A stretch of 64,000 bases of DNA from positions 91,288-155,287 of the forward strand of contig KZ111152.1 in NCBI GenBank assembly GCA_002077045.2, in the 5' to 3' direction. Source of the stretch: Rachicladosporium sp. CCFEE 5018 (taxonomy: Eukaryota; Ascomycota; Dothideomycetes; Cladosporiales; Cladosporiaceae). The notes below the pieces were generated by a model, which ran no database searches, was not told the DNA's origin, and saw only the letters and a list, made by a program, of their open reading frames with translations. This document shows positions 9,841 through 20,590 of this stretch, piece after piece (the stretch's first letter is position 1; every line of letters begins with the position of its first letter). The position numbers and the translations under genes are program-made.

Positions 9841-12800
9841 ATGGCGCTCCACGCACAGCCAAATCTGGTTGCGTTGCCCGCACACAGCCAGAGCGACACG
9901 GCTATTACTGCACATGTTGCCTCGCGGTATCATGCCCATCAGCCAGTGACTAGCTTGTCGAGTCAAGCAGTCTTGGCTGTGAACACATATACGTCGAGCA
10001 CTAAAGGGCCAAATGGTGGCAAAGAGGGCTCGGGGATGGGGGCGATGGAGGAGACGGCCAGTCGGATATGGACGAGATTGGGAGGGAGGCAGGAGAATCA
10101 GGCGGCTGTGTTTCTGTGAGTACATCACGATCTCGTATAACTGCTTGCAAGATGGTCGCTGCGGCCATGCTGCATAGGGACCTCATCAGCCGGACGAGGA
10201 AGCTGACAATATTTACAGTGGCGAGACCGGCGCCGGCAAAACGACTCTTCGATCACACCTGCTCAACGCACTACTCCAGTACTCCTCAACGCCACTGTCG
10301 AAGAAGCTGTCCTTCGCAGCGTTCGTCTTCGACACCCTGACTACCACCAAGTCCGTCACTACGCCCACGGCCTCCAAATCGGGCCTCTTCTTCGAGCTCC
10401 AGTACGACACCTCAGCAACTCTCCATCCTACCTTGATCGGTGGCAAAGTGCTTGACCACCGACTCGAGCGGAGTCGAATTGCCACTGTGCCACCTGGAGA
10501 GCGTAACTTTCATGTACTATACTACCTGCTGGCTGGCACTTCGCCGGCCGAGAAGGAACATCTTGGTCTCGATCTCGGTACGGCGATCACATCTGGAACT
10601 GGCAACAGGGCGTCTCTTGCAGCATCGCAAAAGAGATGGCGATACCTTGGTCATCCGTCGCAGCTGAAGATCGGCGTCAATGATGCAGAGGGGTTCCAGC
10701 ACTTCAAAACGGCTTTGCGGAAGCTTGAATTTCCGCGAGAAGAGATAGCGCACATGTGCGAGGTCCTTGCAGCGATTCTGCACATTGGGCAGCTTGAGTT
10801 CCACACATCACAAGCCACTACACCGGCACCGGACGAGAGTGGTGGTTATGGACACGAAGGTGGCGGAGATGTCACAACAGTCAAGAACAAGGATGTGCTA
10901 GAAGTCGTGGCTGCATTCCTTGGTGTCAGCGAGCGCGATCTTGAGCTCTCGCTTGGCTACAAGACCAAGATATTGCACCGGGAGCGCGTCACAGTCATGC
11001 TGGATCCGAATGGCGCCCGCGATAACGCAGACGAGCTTGCACAGACACTGTATAGCCTTCTCGTGGCGTTCATCATGGAGCGTATCAATCAACGGACTTG
11101 CGCACTGGAAGACACAGTCGGCAACACGGTGTCGATCGTTGACTTCCCAGGCTTTGCGCAGACCTCGTCGACTGGTAGTACCATTGATCAGCTCTTGAAC
11201 AACGCCGCATCCGAGTCACTTTACAACTTCTGCCTGCACAGCTTCTTTGAGCACAAGGCAGATCTGCTCGAGACGGAGGAGGTGCAAGTTCCGGCGACCA
11301 GTTACTTTGACAACACAGATGCAGTAAAGGGCCTGTTGAAGCCTGGCAATGGACTCCTGAGTATTCTGGATGATCAAACGCGGCGTGGGAAGACCGATGT
11401 GCAATTCCTCGAGTCTATTCGGAGACGATTCGAGGACAAGAACCCGGCTATCGCAGTTGGAAGTGCTACCGCGATCGTGCCGGGCAGCAACTTCGCGACG
11501 CACAATGCGTCCGCTGGCTTTACCGTCCGACACTTTGCTGGAGAGGTCGAGTACCCTGTTGAGGGCCTGCTTGAGGCGAACGGAGATGCCATCAGTGGCG
11601 ACCTGATGAACCTTATCAACTCGTCATCGAGCAGCTTTGTGACCGAGCTGTTTGGACAGGAAGCGCTGAACAAAGTGGTGCACCACAAGGATCGCACAGC
11701 AGTCACTCAGGCATCTGTCGCTTCGAAGCCGTCTCGCATGCCTTCCATGGCAAAGAGGAGGAACGGACCCTCAGTGCGCAGGACTGCACCAAAGGAGGAC
11801 GATAGCAACAGCGACGAAGGTACACGAAGCTTCTCACGCTCGAAGCCGTCGTCAGATCAGGCACAGGCATCGGCCGGACAGTTCCTGTCAGCACTGGACA
11901 ATATAACGAAGTCACTGACGGCACCAAATACCAACCCATACTTTGTCTTCTGCTTGAAGCCGAACGACCGGAGAATCGCGAACCAATTTGACAGCAAGTG
12001 TGTTCGCACGCAGATCCAGACCCTAGGTATCGCAGAGATCAGCCAACGACTACGCAACGCCGACTTCAGCATCTTCATGCCTTTCGTTGAATTCCTTGGT
12101 GCTGCAGAGGGTGAAGTCACAATCGTGGGCTCCGAGCGCGAGAAGGCTGAGATGATCCTCGAGGACAAAAGCTGGCCCGGTAACGAGGCAAGAGTCGGTA
12201 GCACCGGTGTCTTCCTTAGTGAGCGGTGTTGGCGACAGATCGCACGGGTCAATGATCTTGGCGAGGCGGCGGCGAGGTATCCCGATGAGACGCCCTTCGG
12301 AGACGATGGTGCGCTTACACCTCGCGATGCGAAGCGTGGGTTCGGAGACTCGAATGTCAATCTGCTTCACACGCCTGGATCTGGCCAGTACTACGATGAT
12401 AAGGCTGCCGGCTACTTTGGCAGCAAAGATCTAGACGCGAAAAGCGAGGCTGGAGCGTCTGCGTTCCGAGAGGGCGACATGTTCCGCAATCTCGAGACGC
12501 GATCGCAGCTCGGCGAGAAGGGCAATCAGGTCAACACCACCGAGATCGAGGAGCACCCGATGTCTGGCAGCAGGAAGCGCTGGCTCGTACTGGTCTACTT
12601 CCTTACGTGGCTCATCCCAGACTTTGCCATTCGACTTATCGGTCGCATGCCTCGAAAGGACGTCCGTAGGGCGTGGCGAGAGAAGCTGGCGATCAACATG
12701 ATTATCTGGCTGTCTTGCGCGTTCGTCGTCTTCTTCATGATCGGGTTTCCAGCTATCATCTGTCCGACTCAGCACGTCTATAGTGCGGCCGAGCTGACTT

Positions 12801-15585
12801 CGTACGATGGAAAGGATGGCCACACTGGATATGTCAGCAATCGTGGCATTGTCTTCGATCTATCGGCGTTCATACCAGCGCATTACCCGAAGATCGTCCC
12901 GGCCACAGCACTCAATAAGTACGCTGGGATTGATGCGACGAATCTCTTCCCAGTGCAGGTATCTGCCATGTGCCAGGGTGTCAACGAGTCCGGCATCAAT
13001 CCTGCTGTGCAGCTCAGCTACCGTAACACGAACTACACCGGCGCGACCGCAATCTCGAGCGCGACCGACGTCAACGCTCAGTACCACGACTTCCGCTGGG
13101 CGACCAACGATTCCCGACCAGTCTGGTTCACCGAGCAGATGATCATGTTGCAGGGCAACTACAAGAAGGGTCGCGTCGGCTACCCTCCAAAGTACCTGCA
13201 GCTTCTCGCCAGCAAGCAGTCGTCCATCGCATCCATCAACGGTAGAGTCTACGACTTCACGCAGTACATCGCCGGTGGTCGGCCTCCGCAGTACCCACCA
13301 GGTGCTCAGCGCCCAGACACGAACCCCAACTCGAACTTCATGGACGGCAATGTCGTTGAACTTTTCCAGCAACGCTCTGGCCAGGACGTCACCAAGTACT
13401 GGGAGGCATTGCAGATTGACTCTGGCCTGCGCAGTCGCATGCATGTCTGCATGGACAATCTCTTCTACGTCGGCGACGTGGACACGCGCTCGTCAGCTCA
13501 ATGTCTGTTCGCCAAGTACATCCTCCTTGCTATCAGCATAATGCTCGTCTCAGTCATCGGCTTCAAGTTCCTGGCTGCACTGCAGTTCGGCAAGAAGAAC
13601 ATGCCCGAGAACCTCGATAAGTTCGTCATAGCCACTGTGCCAGCTTACACGGAGGACGAGGACTCCCTCCGTCGTGCTATTGATTCCGCTGCACGTATGC
13701 GGTATGATGACAAGCGCAAATTACTGTTCATCATCTGTGATGGTATGATTATTGGGCAAGGTAACGATCGACCGACACCGCGTATTGTGCTGGATATTCT
13801 GGGTGTGCCGGACACTGTTGATCCGGAGCCACTGAGCTTTGAGAGTTTGGGCGAGGGCATGAAGCAGCACAACATGGGCAAGGTCTACTCGGGCTTGTAT
13901 GAGGTGCAGGGACACATTGTACCATTCATCGTTGTCGTGAAGGTTGGAAAGCCGGCTGAGGTGTCGAGGTGAGTTGCAATGCAGAGAGTAGGAGATCTGA
14001 TGGGCGATGTACTGACTCCACTCACAGACCTGGCAACCGTGGCAAGCGTGACTCGCAGATGCTGCTCATGCGATTCCTCAATCGCGTGCACTACAACCTT
14101 GCTATGGCGCCCCTCGAGCTCGAACTTCATCACCAGATCCGGAACGTCATTGGCGTCAATCCTACTTTCTACGAATTCCTGCTGCAGATCGATGCCGACA
14201 CTGTCGTGGCTCCTGACTCTGCGACCCGCTTCGTCTCCGCCTTCCTTCACGATACTAAGCTTATCGCGTGCTGTGGCGAGACCGCTCTGACCAACGCGAA
14301 GTCCTCCTTCATCACGATGATTCAGGTCTACGAATACTACATCTCCCACAACCTGACGAAGGCCTTCGAGTCGCTCTTTGGGTCGGTCACTTGCTTGCCT
14401 GGTTGTTTCTCCATGTACCGCATCAGAGCTGCGGAGACTGGCAAGCCGCTCTTCGTCTCCCGCGAGATCATCGAGGACTACTCTGTCGTTCGCGTCGATA
14501 CCCTACACACCAAGAACCTGCTGCATCTAGGAGAGGATCGATACTTGACGACACTGCTGCTTAAGTACCACCCGAAATACAAGACTCGCTACATTATGCG
14601 CGCTCACGCCTGGACCATCGCCCCAGACAGCTGGGCAGTCTTCATGTCACAACGTCGCCGATGGATAAACTCCACAGTCCACAACCTCATCGAGCTCATA
14701 CCACTTCAACAGCTTTGCGGATTCTGCTGCTTCAGTATGCGCTTCGTTGTCTTCTTGGACCTCCTCTCGACTATCGTGCAACCGGTCATCGTAGCCTACA
14801 TCGTGTACCTCATCGTCATGGTCGCCTTACATCCGTCCACAGTACCGGTCACGGCTTTCATCTTGCTCGGTGCGATCTACGGTCTGCAAGCTATTATCTT
14901 CATCGTACGCAGGAAGTGGGAGATGATAGGCTGGATGCTGCTGTACATGGTCGCTACGCCTGTCTTCTCGTTCGGACTACCGCTGTACGCTTTCTGGCAC
15001 ATGGACGATTTCTCGTGGGGTAACACGCGTATGGTCGAAGGCGCTACTGGTAAACAAGTCATCGTTTCTGATGAAGGAAAATTTGACCCGAGCAGTATTC
15101 CGAAGAAGAAGTGGGAGGACTACCAAGCCGAGCTGTGGGACGCCCAGACTGCTCGTGACGACACGAGGTCTGAGATCAGCGGTGTCTCTTACGCAACAAA
15201 ATCCTACCACCCTGCTCCCGGGGGCGGCAGCGTCTACGACCCTCCTGGGTCTCGAGCAATGTCAACCATGGGCGGCGCGCCGATGCAGGGCACACCGTAC
15301 GGCTCGCGGATGTCGCTGCTGCCCACCGACATGCCGCGCACATACTCTGCGTCTGAGTTCGGCGCTCCTCCGTACAACCAGACAGAGCTGTCGACCTCGA
15401 GTGATCTGCCCAGCGACGATGCGCTATTGGCAGAGATCCGCGAGATCTTGCGGACGGCGGATCTTATGACCGTCACGAAGAAGAGTATCAAGGCTGAGTT
15501 GGAGCGGAGGTTTGGAGTTAGTATGGAGGGAAAGAGGCAGTATATTGGGAGTGCTACGGAGGCGATTTTGAGTGGGCAACTGTAG
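9841..15585 (+). CDS. csmA: class V chitin synthase with myosin motor domain (csmA-like), copy 1
   Basis: Exons are 9841-10115, 10219-13968 and 14028-15585, giving 1,860 aa, the usual size for class V. The first intron splits the codon just before the P-loop GETGAGKTT (residues 93-101), so the myosin ATP-binding motif depends on correct splicing. The motor-like region continues with DFPGFAQ, which resembles switch II. Then come membrane segments, cytochrome b5-like stretches ([18 protein letters not shown]) and the chitin synthase core, with DADT near 1396, GEDRYL near 1510 and QRRRW at 1550-1554. The protein ends with membrane helices and a DEK_C domain. The motor links the enzyme to actin-dependent delivery to hyphal tips (family knowledge). 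About 13 residues differ from copy 2; both copies look functional. Confidence 0.96.
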
Positions 15586-16220
15586 ATGGGTAGACTTGTA
15601 GGCAGGGGGACGGGGCGTTCTGGATGGGAGAGGTGGGAAGGGAAAATGCATAAAGCGGGATGTACAGTGTTTGGGTAATGTGGAAAGTAGGTACATGTAT
15701 GTGGAATATTAGTGAGCTAAGTCTACGCATACGGGCCCTCTACACGAGGCTTTGTCATTTCGAAGCGGTTTGAGCGTGGAACGAACCCGCGTGCGTCTTA
15801 CTCTCACCGAAAGCCCAGAACTCTACTATGCTTTGTTGGCGCTATCTAGCTCGGCACGGCACTGCTGCAGCTCGTAGCCTTGCAGGAAATCAACTGGGGA
15901 ATCGACCGGGTTTCTGCACTTGCTTAACTCCGAAACCCAGCTAACGAGCGAAGTGCAGGTTGACCTGACTGGTTCGACACATCAAGCCTCGATTACTAAG
16001 GACGTGTAGCCCAGAGGTATCATGGCTTCAACTGCGGACGTGGGGAAACTCCGGTAAGTCCAATGCGATGGAGTCATGCCGCAGAGGCGGGAGGCGTAGG
16101 GTATATAAGGTAAGGACATGAACTCCTTGGACCTTCGGAGCTTGTACGATAAAGAGAAGAAAGCTTTGTACATCTCTGCGTTCCGACATGTCTCGGTCCA
16201 ACGACGAACCGCGATCAACA
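15586..16220. other. intergenic between csmA and the first SDR, copy 1
   Basis: Holds the csmA 3' flank and the SDR promoter. It is nearly identical to 41616-42250. No further gene is seen. Confidence 0.5.
16102..16108 (+). promoter_or_regulatory. TATA box of the first SDR, copy 1
   Basis: TATATAA lies about 119 bp upstream of the ATG at 16221, and is conserved as TATATAAA in copy 2 with a one-base insertion. Confidence 0.5.
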
Positions 16221-17070
16221 ATGTCAACTTCTAAGCCTGTTGTCCTGATTACAGGCTCGAACCAAGGTCTCGGATACTACACGGCTCAACAACTCGCCTC
16301 CGCAGGGAAATACCACGTCCTCCTCACCAGCCGTGCCCTGTCCAAAGCCCAATCTGCCATCGACGCCATTGTCGCTGATTCCTCTATCCCCAACAAAGCC
16401 GAAGACTTTACACCCATCGAGCTAGACATCACCTCTGATTCATCGATCGCGTCGGCCGTGTCTGCAGTGGGGTCCAAGTTCGGCAAGCTAGACGTGCTCA
16501 TTAACAACGCTGGGATTGCGTCCGCCAAAGAAGCTTCTGGCAAGGAGCTCAGGGAGTTGTATCAATGGCACTATGAGACTAATGTCTTCAGCGCTGCGTG
16601 CGCGACAGATGCGTTCTTGCCGCTGTTGAAGAAAGGCGAGGACAAGCGAATTTGCTTCGTCAGTTCGGGGTTAGGGAGTTGCACGTGGCATGCTGAGGGG
16701 CAGTATGCTGGGGTGGGTTGTTCGATGCTGGGAACGACAATGTGTGGGAAAGACTGCTGACAAAGAGACAATCCTATCTTGTCTATCGATCGACGAAGAG
16801 CGCGCTGAATATGATCATGGTGCATTATGCGCAAACGCTTCAAGGGGAGGGATTCATCATCGGGGGTTCCGATCCTGGGTATTGCGCTACGAATGTGAGT
16901 GAAGTGATCTCAATTTGATGACCTAGCGACTGACGATGACCCAGCTGAACGACCACGCCGGTTTCCTGGATCCGAGGGAGGGCGCGAAACAGATCATCAA
17001 GTCGACGTTCGGCGCAAAGGAGGATGTGCATTCTGTTGTCACTGGTTCAGGGGGCAAAGAGCCGTTCTAG
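16221..17070 (+). CDS. short-chain dehydrogenase/reductase (SDR), copy 1
   Basis: NAD(P)-dependent oxidoreductase with a Rossmann fold; substrate unknown. Exons are 16221-16712, about 16772-16894 and 16945-17070, giving about 246 aa. Motifs: cofactor loop TGSNQGLG at 11-18, NNAG at 95-98, Ser in FVSSG near 148, and catalytic Tyr-x3-Lys in YRSTK. An in-frame ATG at 16188 is absent from copy 2, which supports the start at 16221. The first intron is compromised relative to copy 2: the donor is GTGGGT instead of GTAAGT, and the acceptor AG of copy 2 is AA here. A nearby AG ending at 16765 would keep the frame and add two residues (Arg-Gln). Confidence 0.85.
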
Positions 17071-17090
17071 TCAGCGCTCATGATCTAGAT

Positions 17091-18065
17091 CTATGCATGC
17101 GCCAATAGCCACGCCCCATCAATCACCAGCGTTGCCCCAGTCGTGTATTGATTCACCGCAAAGTTCAACACAGCCTGTGCGTAATCTCTAGGCTGTCCAG
17201 CACGTCCGAACGGAATCCCCCACTTCGTCTGGAAATGCTCCTCTGCACTCCCATCGTCCTTGTCAATCGGCGTCATTTCACTCGGGAAGTAGCCCGGAGC
17301 CAAAGTGTTGACTCTCACCTTCAGCCGCTTGAAGTCTACTGCCAGCTGCTCCGTCAAGCTGATCGTAGCTGCTTTGGAGGCATTGTAGGAGAACTGTCCG
17401 TTCTGGCTCTCTTTTGTTATGCCGGAAATGCTTGAGATGTTCAGAATCGAGCCGGCTTCCGGGTAGCCGTTGTCTTTAGCTGCAGCCAGGAGTGGCAGAA
17501 AGGCTGCGGAAGTGAAGTAGTAGGAAGTGACATTCACTTTGTAGATCCAGGCCCAGTCGTCGAAGGTTTGATTGTTCAGCATCGTCTTGCTGATCTCGGC
17601 TGGAGTACCTTGGGGCATGCCGCTGGGGCCGTAGCCCGGGGTTGATACGCCTGGAGCATCTGCGTTAGATAGACGACCTGATGACCATATAAGATCGTGT
17701 GGACACACCAGCGTTGTTGACCAAGAAGTTCACGAACTTTTCGCTCTTTGCGATCTCGGCTACACCAGCTTCGATGCTTGCCTTGTCTGTCACATCCATC
17801 TGAACGCCGATGATAGAGCCACCGCTTTCGTGCTTCATCTCGGTCTCCTTGAGCTTGTCTACTCGTCGCCCGGTGATGTAGACTTTAACTCCATTGGCCG
17901 CGAGAGCCTGCTTATAGTCAGTATGTGAAGCTTTGGATTGCCGGAAGATCTTCGTCAGACCTGCGCCGTGATCTTGCCTAATCCTGATCCGCCGCCAGTC
18001 ACCACTGCTACCCAGCCTTTGACATTGAAAAGAGAAGCCGCGGTCAGCTGGCTGAGGTCTGCCAT
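17091..18065 (-). CDS. second short-chain dehydrogenase/reductase, copy 1
   Basis: Classical SDR of 290 aa, convergent with the first SDR. Exons are 18065-17961, 17907-17709 and 17659-17091; phases agree. Motifs: TGGGSGLG at 23-30, an NNA motif near 99-101 split by the second intron (as spliced it reads NNAD), Ser in NISSISG near 177, and YNASK with Tyr193 and Lys197. The C-terminus (ATLVIDGAW) is typical of classical SDRs that reduce or oxidise small alcohols or ketones. Substrate unknown. The first intron begins GTCTGA, an uncommon donor, present in both copies. Confidence 0.82.
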
Positions 18066-18553
18066 GTTTTCGAAGCTCGTCTCGAGAGTCCAACGATCTT
18101 CTAAGCCTGATTGCGTTGCGAGCCGAAGACGACGCGAAGCACAAACAGAGTAATGAGAGAAGTAGAGATGACTTACAGATTATATCTTTGATTGTTAAGT
18201 TCAAAGTATACCTGGAGCATTGAGATGAGGTTTAGCCGACCGGGAAGTGGAGAAGGCCTGGCATAGCGTCGACACAGCTGGGCAGCGCATTGTTGGAGCG
18301 TCCAGTCTCGATATTTGAGTCGAAGCTAACCACAGTTCTGTGCCTGCCACTTTCCCTGGGCTCGGTCGGAGATAAAGCACACGCATCCTAGACGGTGAAG
18401 GCCGCAAGGTGGCCGTTCGAAGCATGCTCGTCCATGCCATTGCGTGAGTGCCGAGGCAAGCCAGCACGAACGACCTCGTGAGTACCTGCAACACAGGCGG
18501 TCTCAGGTCTTTCATATTGTCTGTGTCTTCCTGATCTGCTCAAGTTGTTCTTC
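18066..18553. other. divergent intergenic region, SDR2 / thiolase-like, copy 1
   Basis: This 488-bp spacer holds promoters for both flanking genes. On the minus strand an AATCTGTAAGT sequence near 18171-18181 could be the donor of a 5'-UTR intron of SDR2. No other gene is seen. Confidence 0.4.
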
Positions 18554-20384
18554 ATGGCCTCTGGCGTAGTGATCATTGGGGTTGGCGACTTCGTCAATCG
18601 CTCAAAGAAAATCGAAGATGCCCTTGAGCCTTTGCAACTGATGATCAACGCCATCGACGAAGCTGTCAAAGATACTGGTCTATCTGCATCCTCGATCGCA
18701 GATCTCAAAGCCGCCGTGGACACACTGAGCGTAGTGCGGACATGGACTTGGCCATACCCAGACCTGCCAGGTCTGATCGCTGGGAATGTTGGCATCCAGC
18801 CCAAATCACGATACTACACAGAGCATGGAGGCAATTCGCCCGGAGTGATTTTCGATGAGGCGGCTCGAAAGATATCGAAAGGGGAGAGCAAAGTCGCTAT
18901 CTTGACCGGTGGCGAAGCGCTGGCATCACGTATGACCGCCCCGTGCAACCCTCCACCACTGTCTAACATGCAACAGTATCTGCCTGCGCCTCGAAAGGCA
19001 AGCTCCCACCACCAGGCTGGACGAGCATACTAGAGAGCGTAGACAGTGTCTTCTCTCCAACTACAAGACAGCTCAAACCTGGTGCGTTACCCGGTGCTTG
19101 GACACCAGCTCCTTCTGACGCACCGAATGCAGATCTTGGTGCTACACATGGCATCGGCAATCCCATTCACATCTACCCTCTATACGAGAATGCGTTCCGA
19201 GCGCATCGCGGGCAGTCGATACGCGACAACAACAGTGAGTCTGCAGAGCTATATGCGGACTTTGCACGGGTTGCTGCAGAGAACCCGTATGCATGGAACT
19301 ATGGCTCGCCACCGCAGACTGCAGAGAGCATTGGTACGCCTAGCGCAAAGAACAGGATGATCTGCTTGCCTTGTAAGTGTTCGAAGCCCAATCACTGTGG
19401 TTAATACAGTGTGCTGATGCGCTGGGCAGATCCTCTACTCATGAACGCCTTCAACACCGTCAACCTTGCTGGAGCGTGTATACTCACTTCCGTTGAGTTC
19501 GCTCAAGAATTGGGCATCCCCCAGTCAAAGTGGGTCTATGCGCTTGGGGGTGCAGGAACTCGTGACAGTAATGACTGCAAGTATTCTCGCTACTGCCTCC
19601 TTGAGTACGCACGGACGAGACTGACAGATGCAAATAGTCTGGGAACGACCAAACTACCACTCCAGCCCCTCCATCTCCCGCTCCATCGATGCCAGTCTCG
19701 AAGTCTCCGGTCTGAGAAAGGAAGAGATCGATCTCTACGACTTCTACTCGTAAGACCTCCTTCTTCTTACCCCAGTTCTTTGCCCCATCGCCCACTAACA
19801 CCATCCCAAGCTGCTTCCCCATCGTCCCCAAACTAGCCTCCACCCACCTCAAACTCCCAATCCTAAACCCACCGAAACCCATCACCCTCCTCGGTGGCCT
19901 CACATCCTTCGGCGGCGCCGGAAACAACTACTCCATGCACGCCATCACCGAAATGACCCGGCAGCTCCGCGCAGATAAAGGCACCAACGGCCTGATCCTC
20001 GCCAACGGCGGTGTAGTAACATACCAGCACGTCCTCTGCCTTTCGCGAGAGCCGAGGAAAGACAGTATAGCGTATCCGAGCGCGAATCCGCTACCGGCTG
20101 TGGTTACTGATCTTGCTGTGCCGGAGATCAGGGCGCAGGCGGAGGGCGAGGCGGTGGTGGAGACTTATACTGTTGAGTTTGGGAGGGATGCAAAGGCGAT
20201 AAAGGGATTTGTGGTCGGGAGGTTGGTGGGTAGCGGTGAGAGATTTCTGGCTAATCATGCGGATGAGACGACGCTAAAAGCGCTGTGTAGCAGCACGGAG
20301 GAGCCAGTCGGGAAGAAAGGTAGGGTTTGGATGGTGGAGGGAAAGCGGAATGTATTTGCATTCGATGAGGGCGCGAAGCTGTAA
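18554..20384 (+). CDS. thiolase-like protein (SCP2/TLP1-type), copy 1
   Basis: Thiolase-superfamily protein of about 534 aa. Exons are 18554-18929, 18977-19372, 19430-19576, 19638-19749 and 19811-20384; all phases agree. Where acyl-transferring thiolases have the nucleophilic Cys, it shows HGGNSPG (near 91-97), so it probably lacks classical thiolase chemistry. The glycine-rich GGLTSFGGAGNNYSMHAI and GGVVTYQHV regions are conserved, and an extra C-terminal domain of about 100 residues resembles that of thiolase-like protein type 1. The third intron uses a GC donor (GCAAGT at 19577) where copy 2 has GTAAGT. It lies next to two SDR genes, which suggests an acyl or keto-acid pathway (inference). 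Confidence 0.82.
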
Positions 20385-20590
20385 TGAACGCAATATAGTC
20401 GCGATATCTATCAGATCGCTAGCCATCGCATGCATGCGCGCTCGTGCTACAAGGTCAGCGTCGCGAGCCATACATCTTTGCGCGCTTTTGCCCCAGTGCC
20501 TGAGCCGAGAATCTGCCACCGAACGCCCAACGCCACGCTACAGTCCGTACAGTTCACATCTCCATCAGTAATACCTCACGCTACCACCCC

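Noticed and set aside
15960..16060. tRNA-like stretch upstream of the first SDR
   Set aside because: It has no T-arm or anticodon stem; only a chance resemblance to a D-arm.
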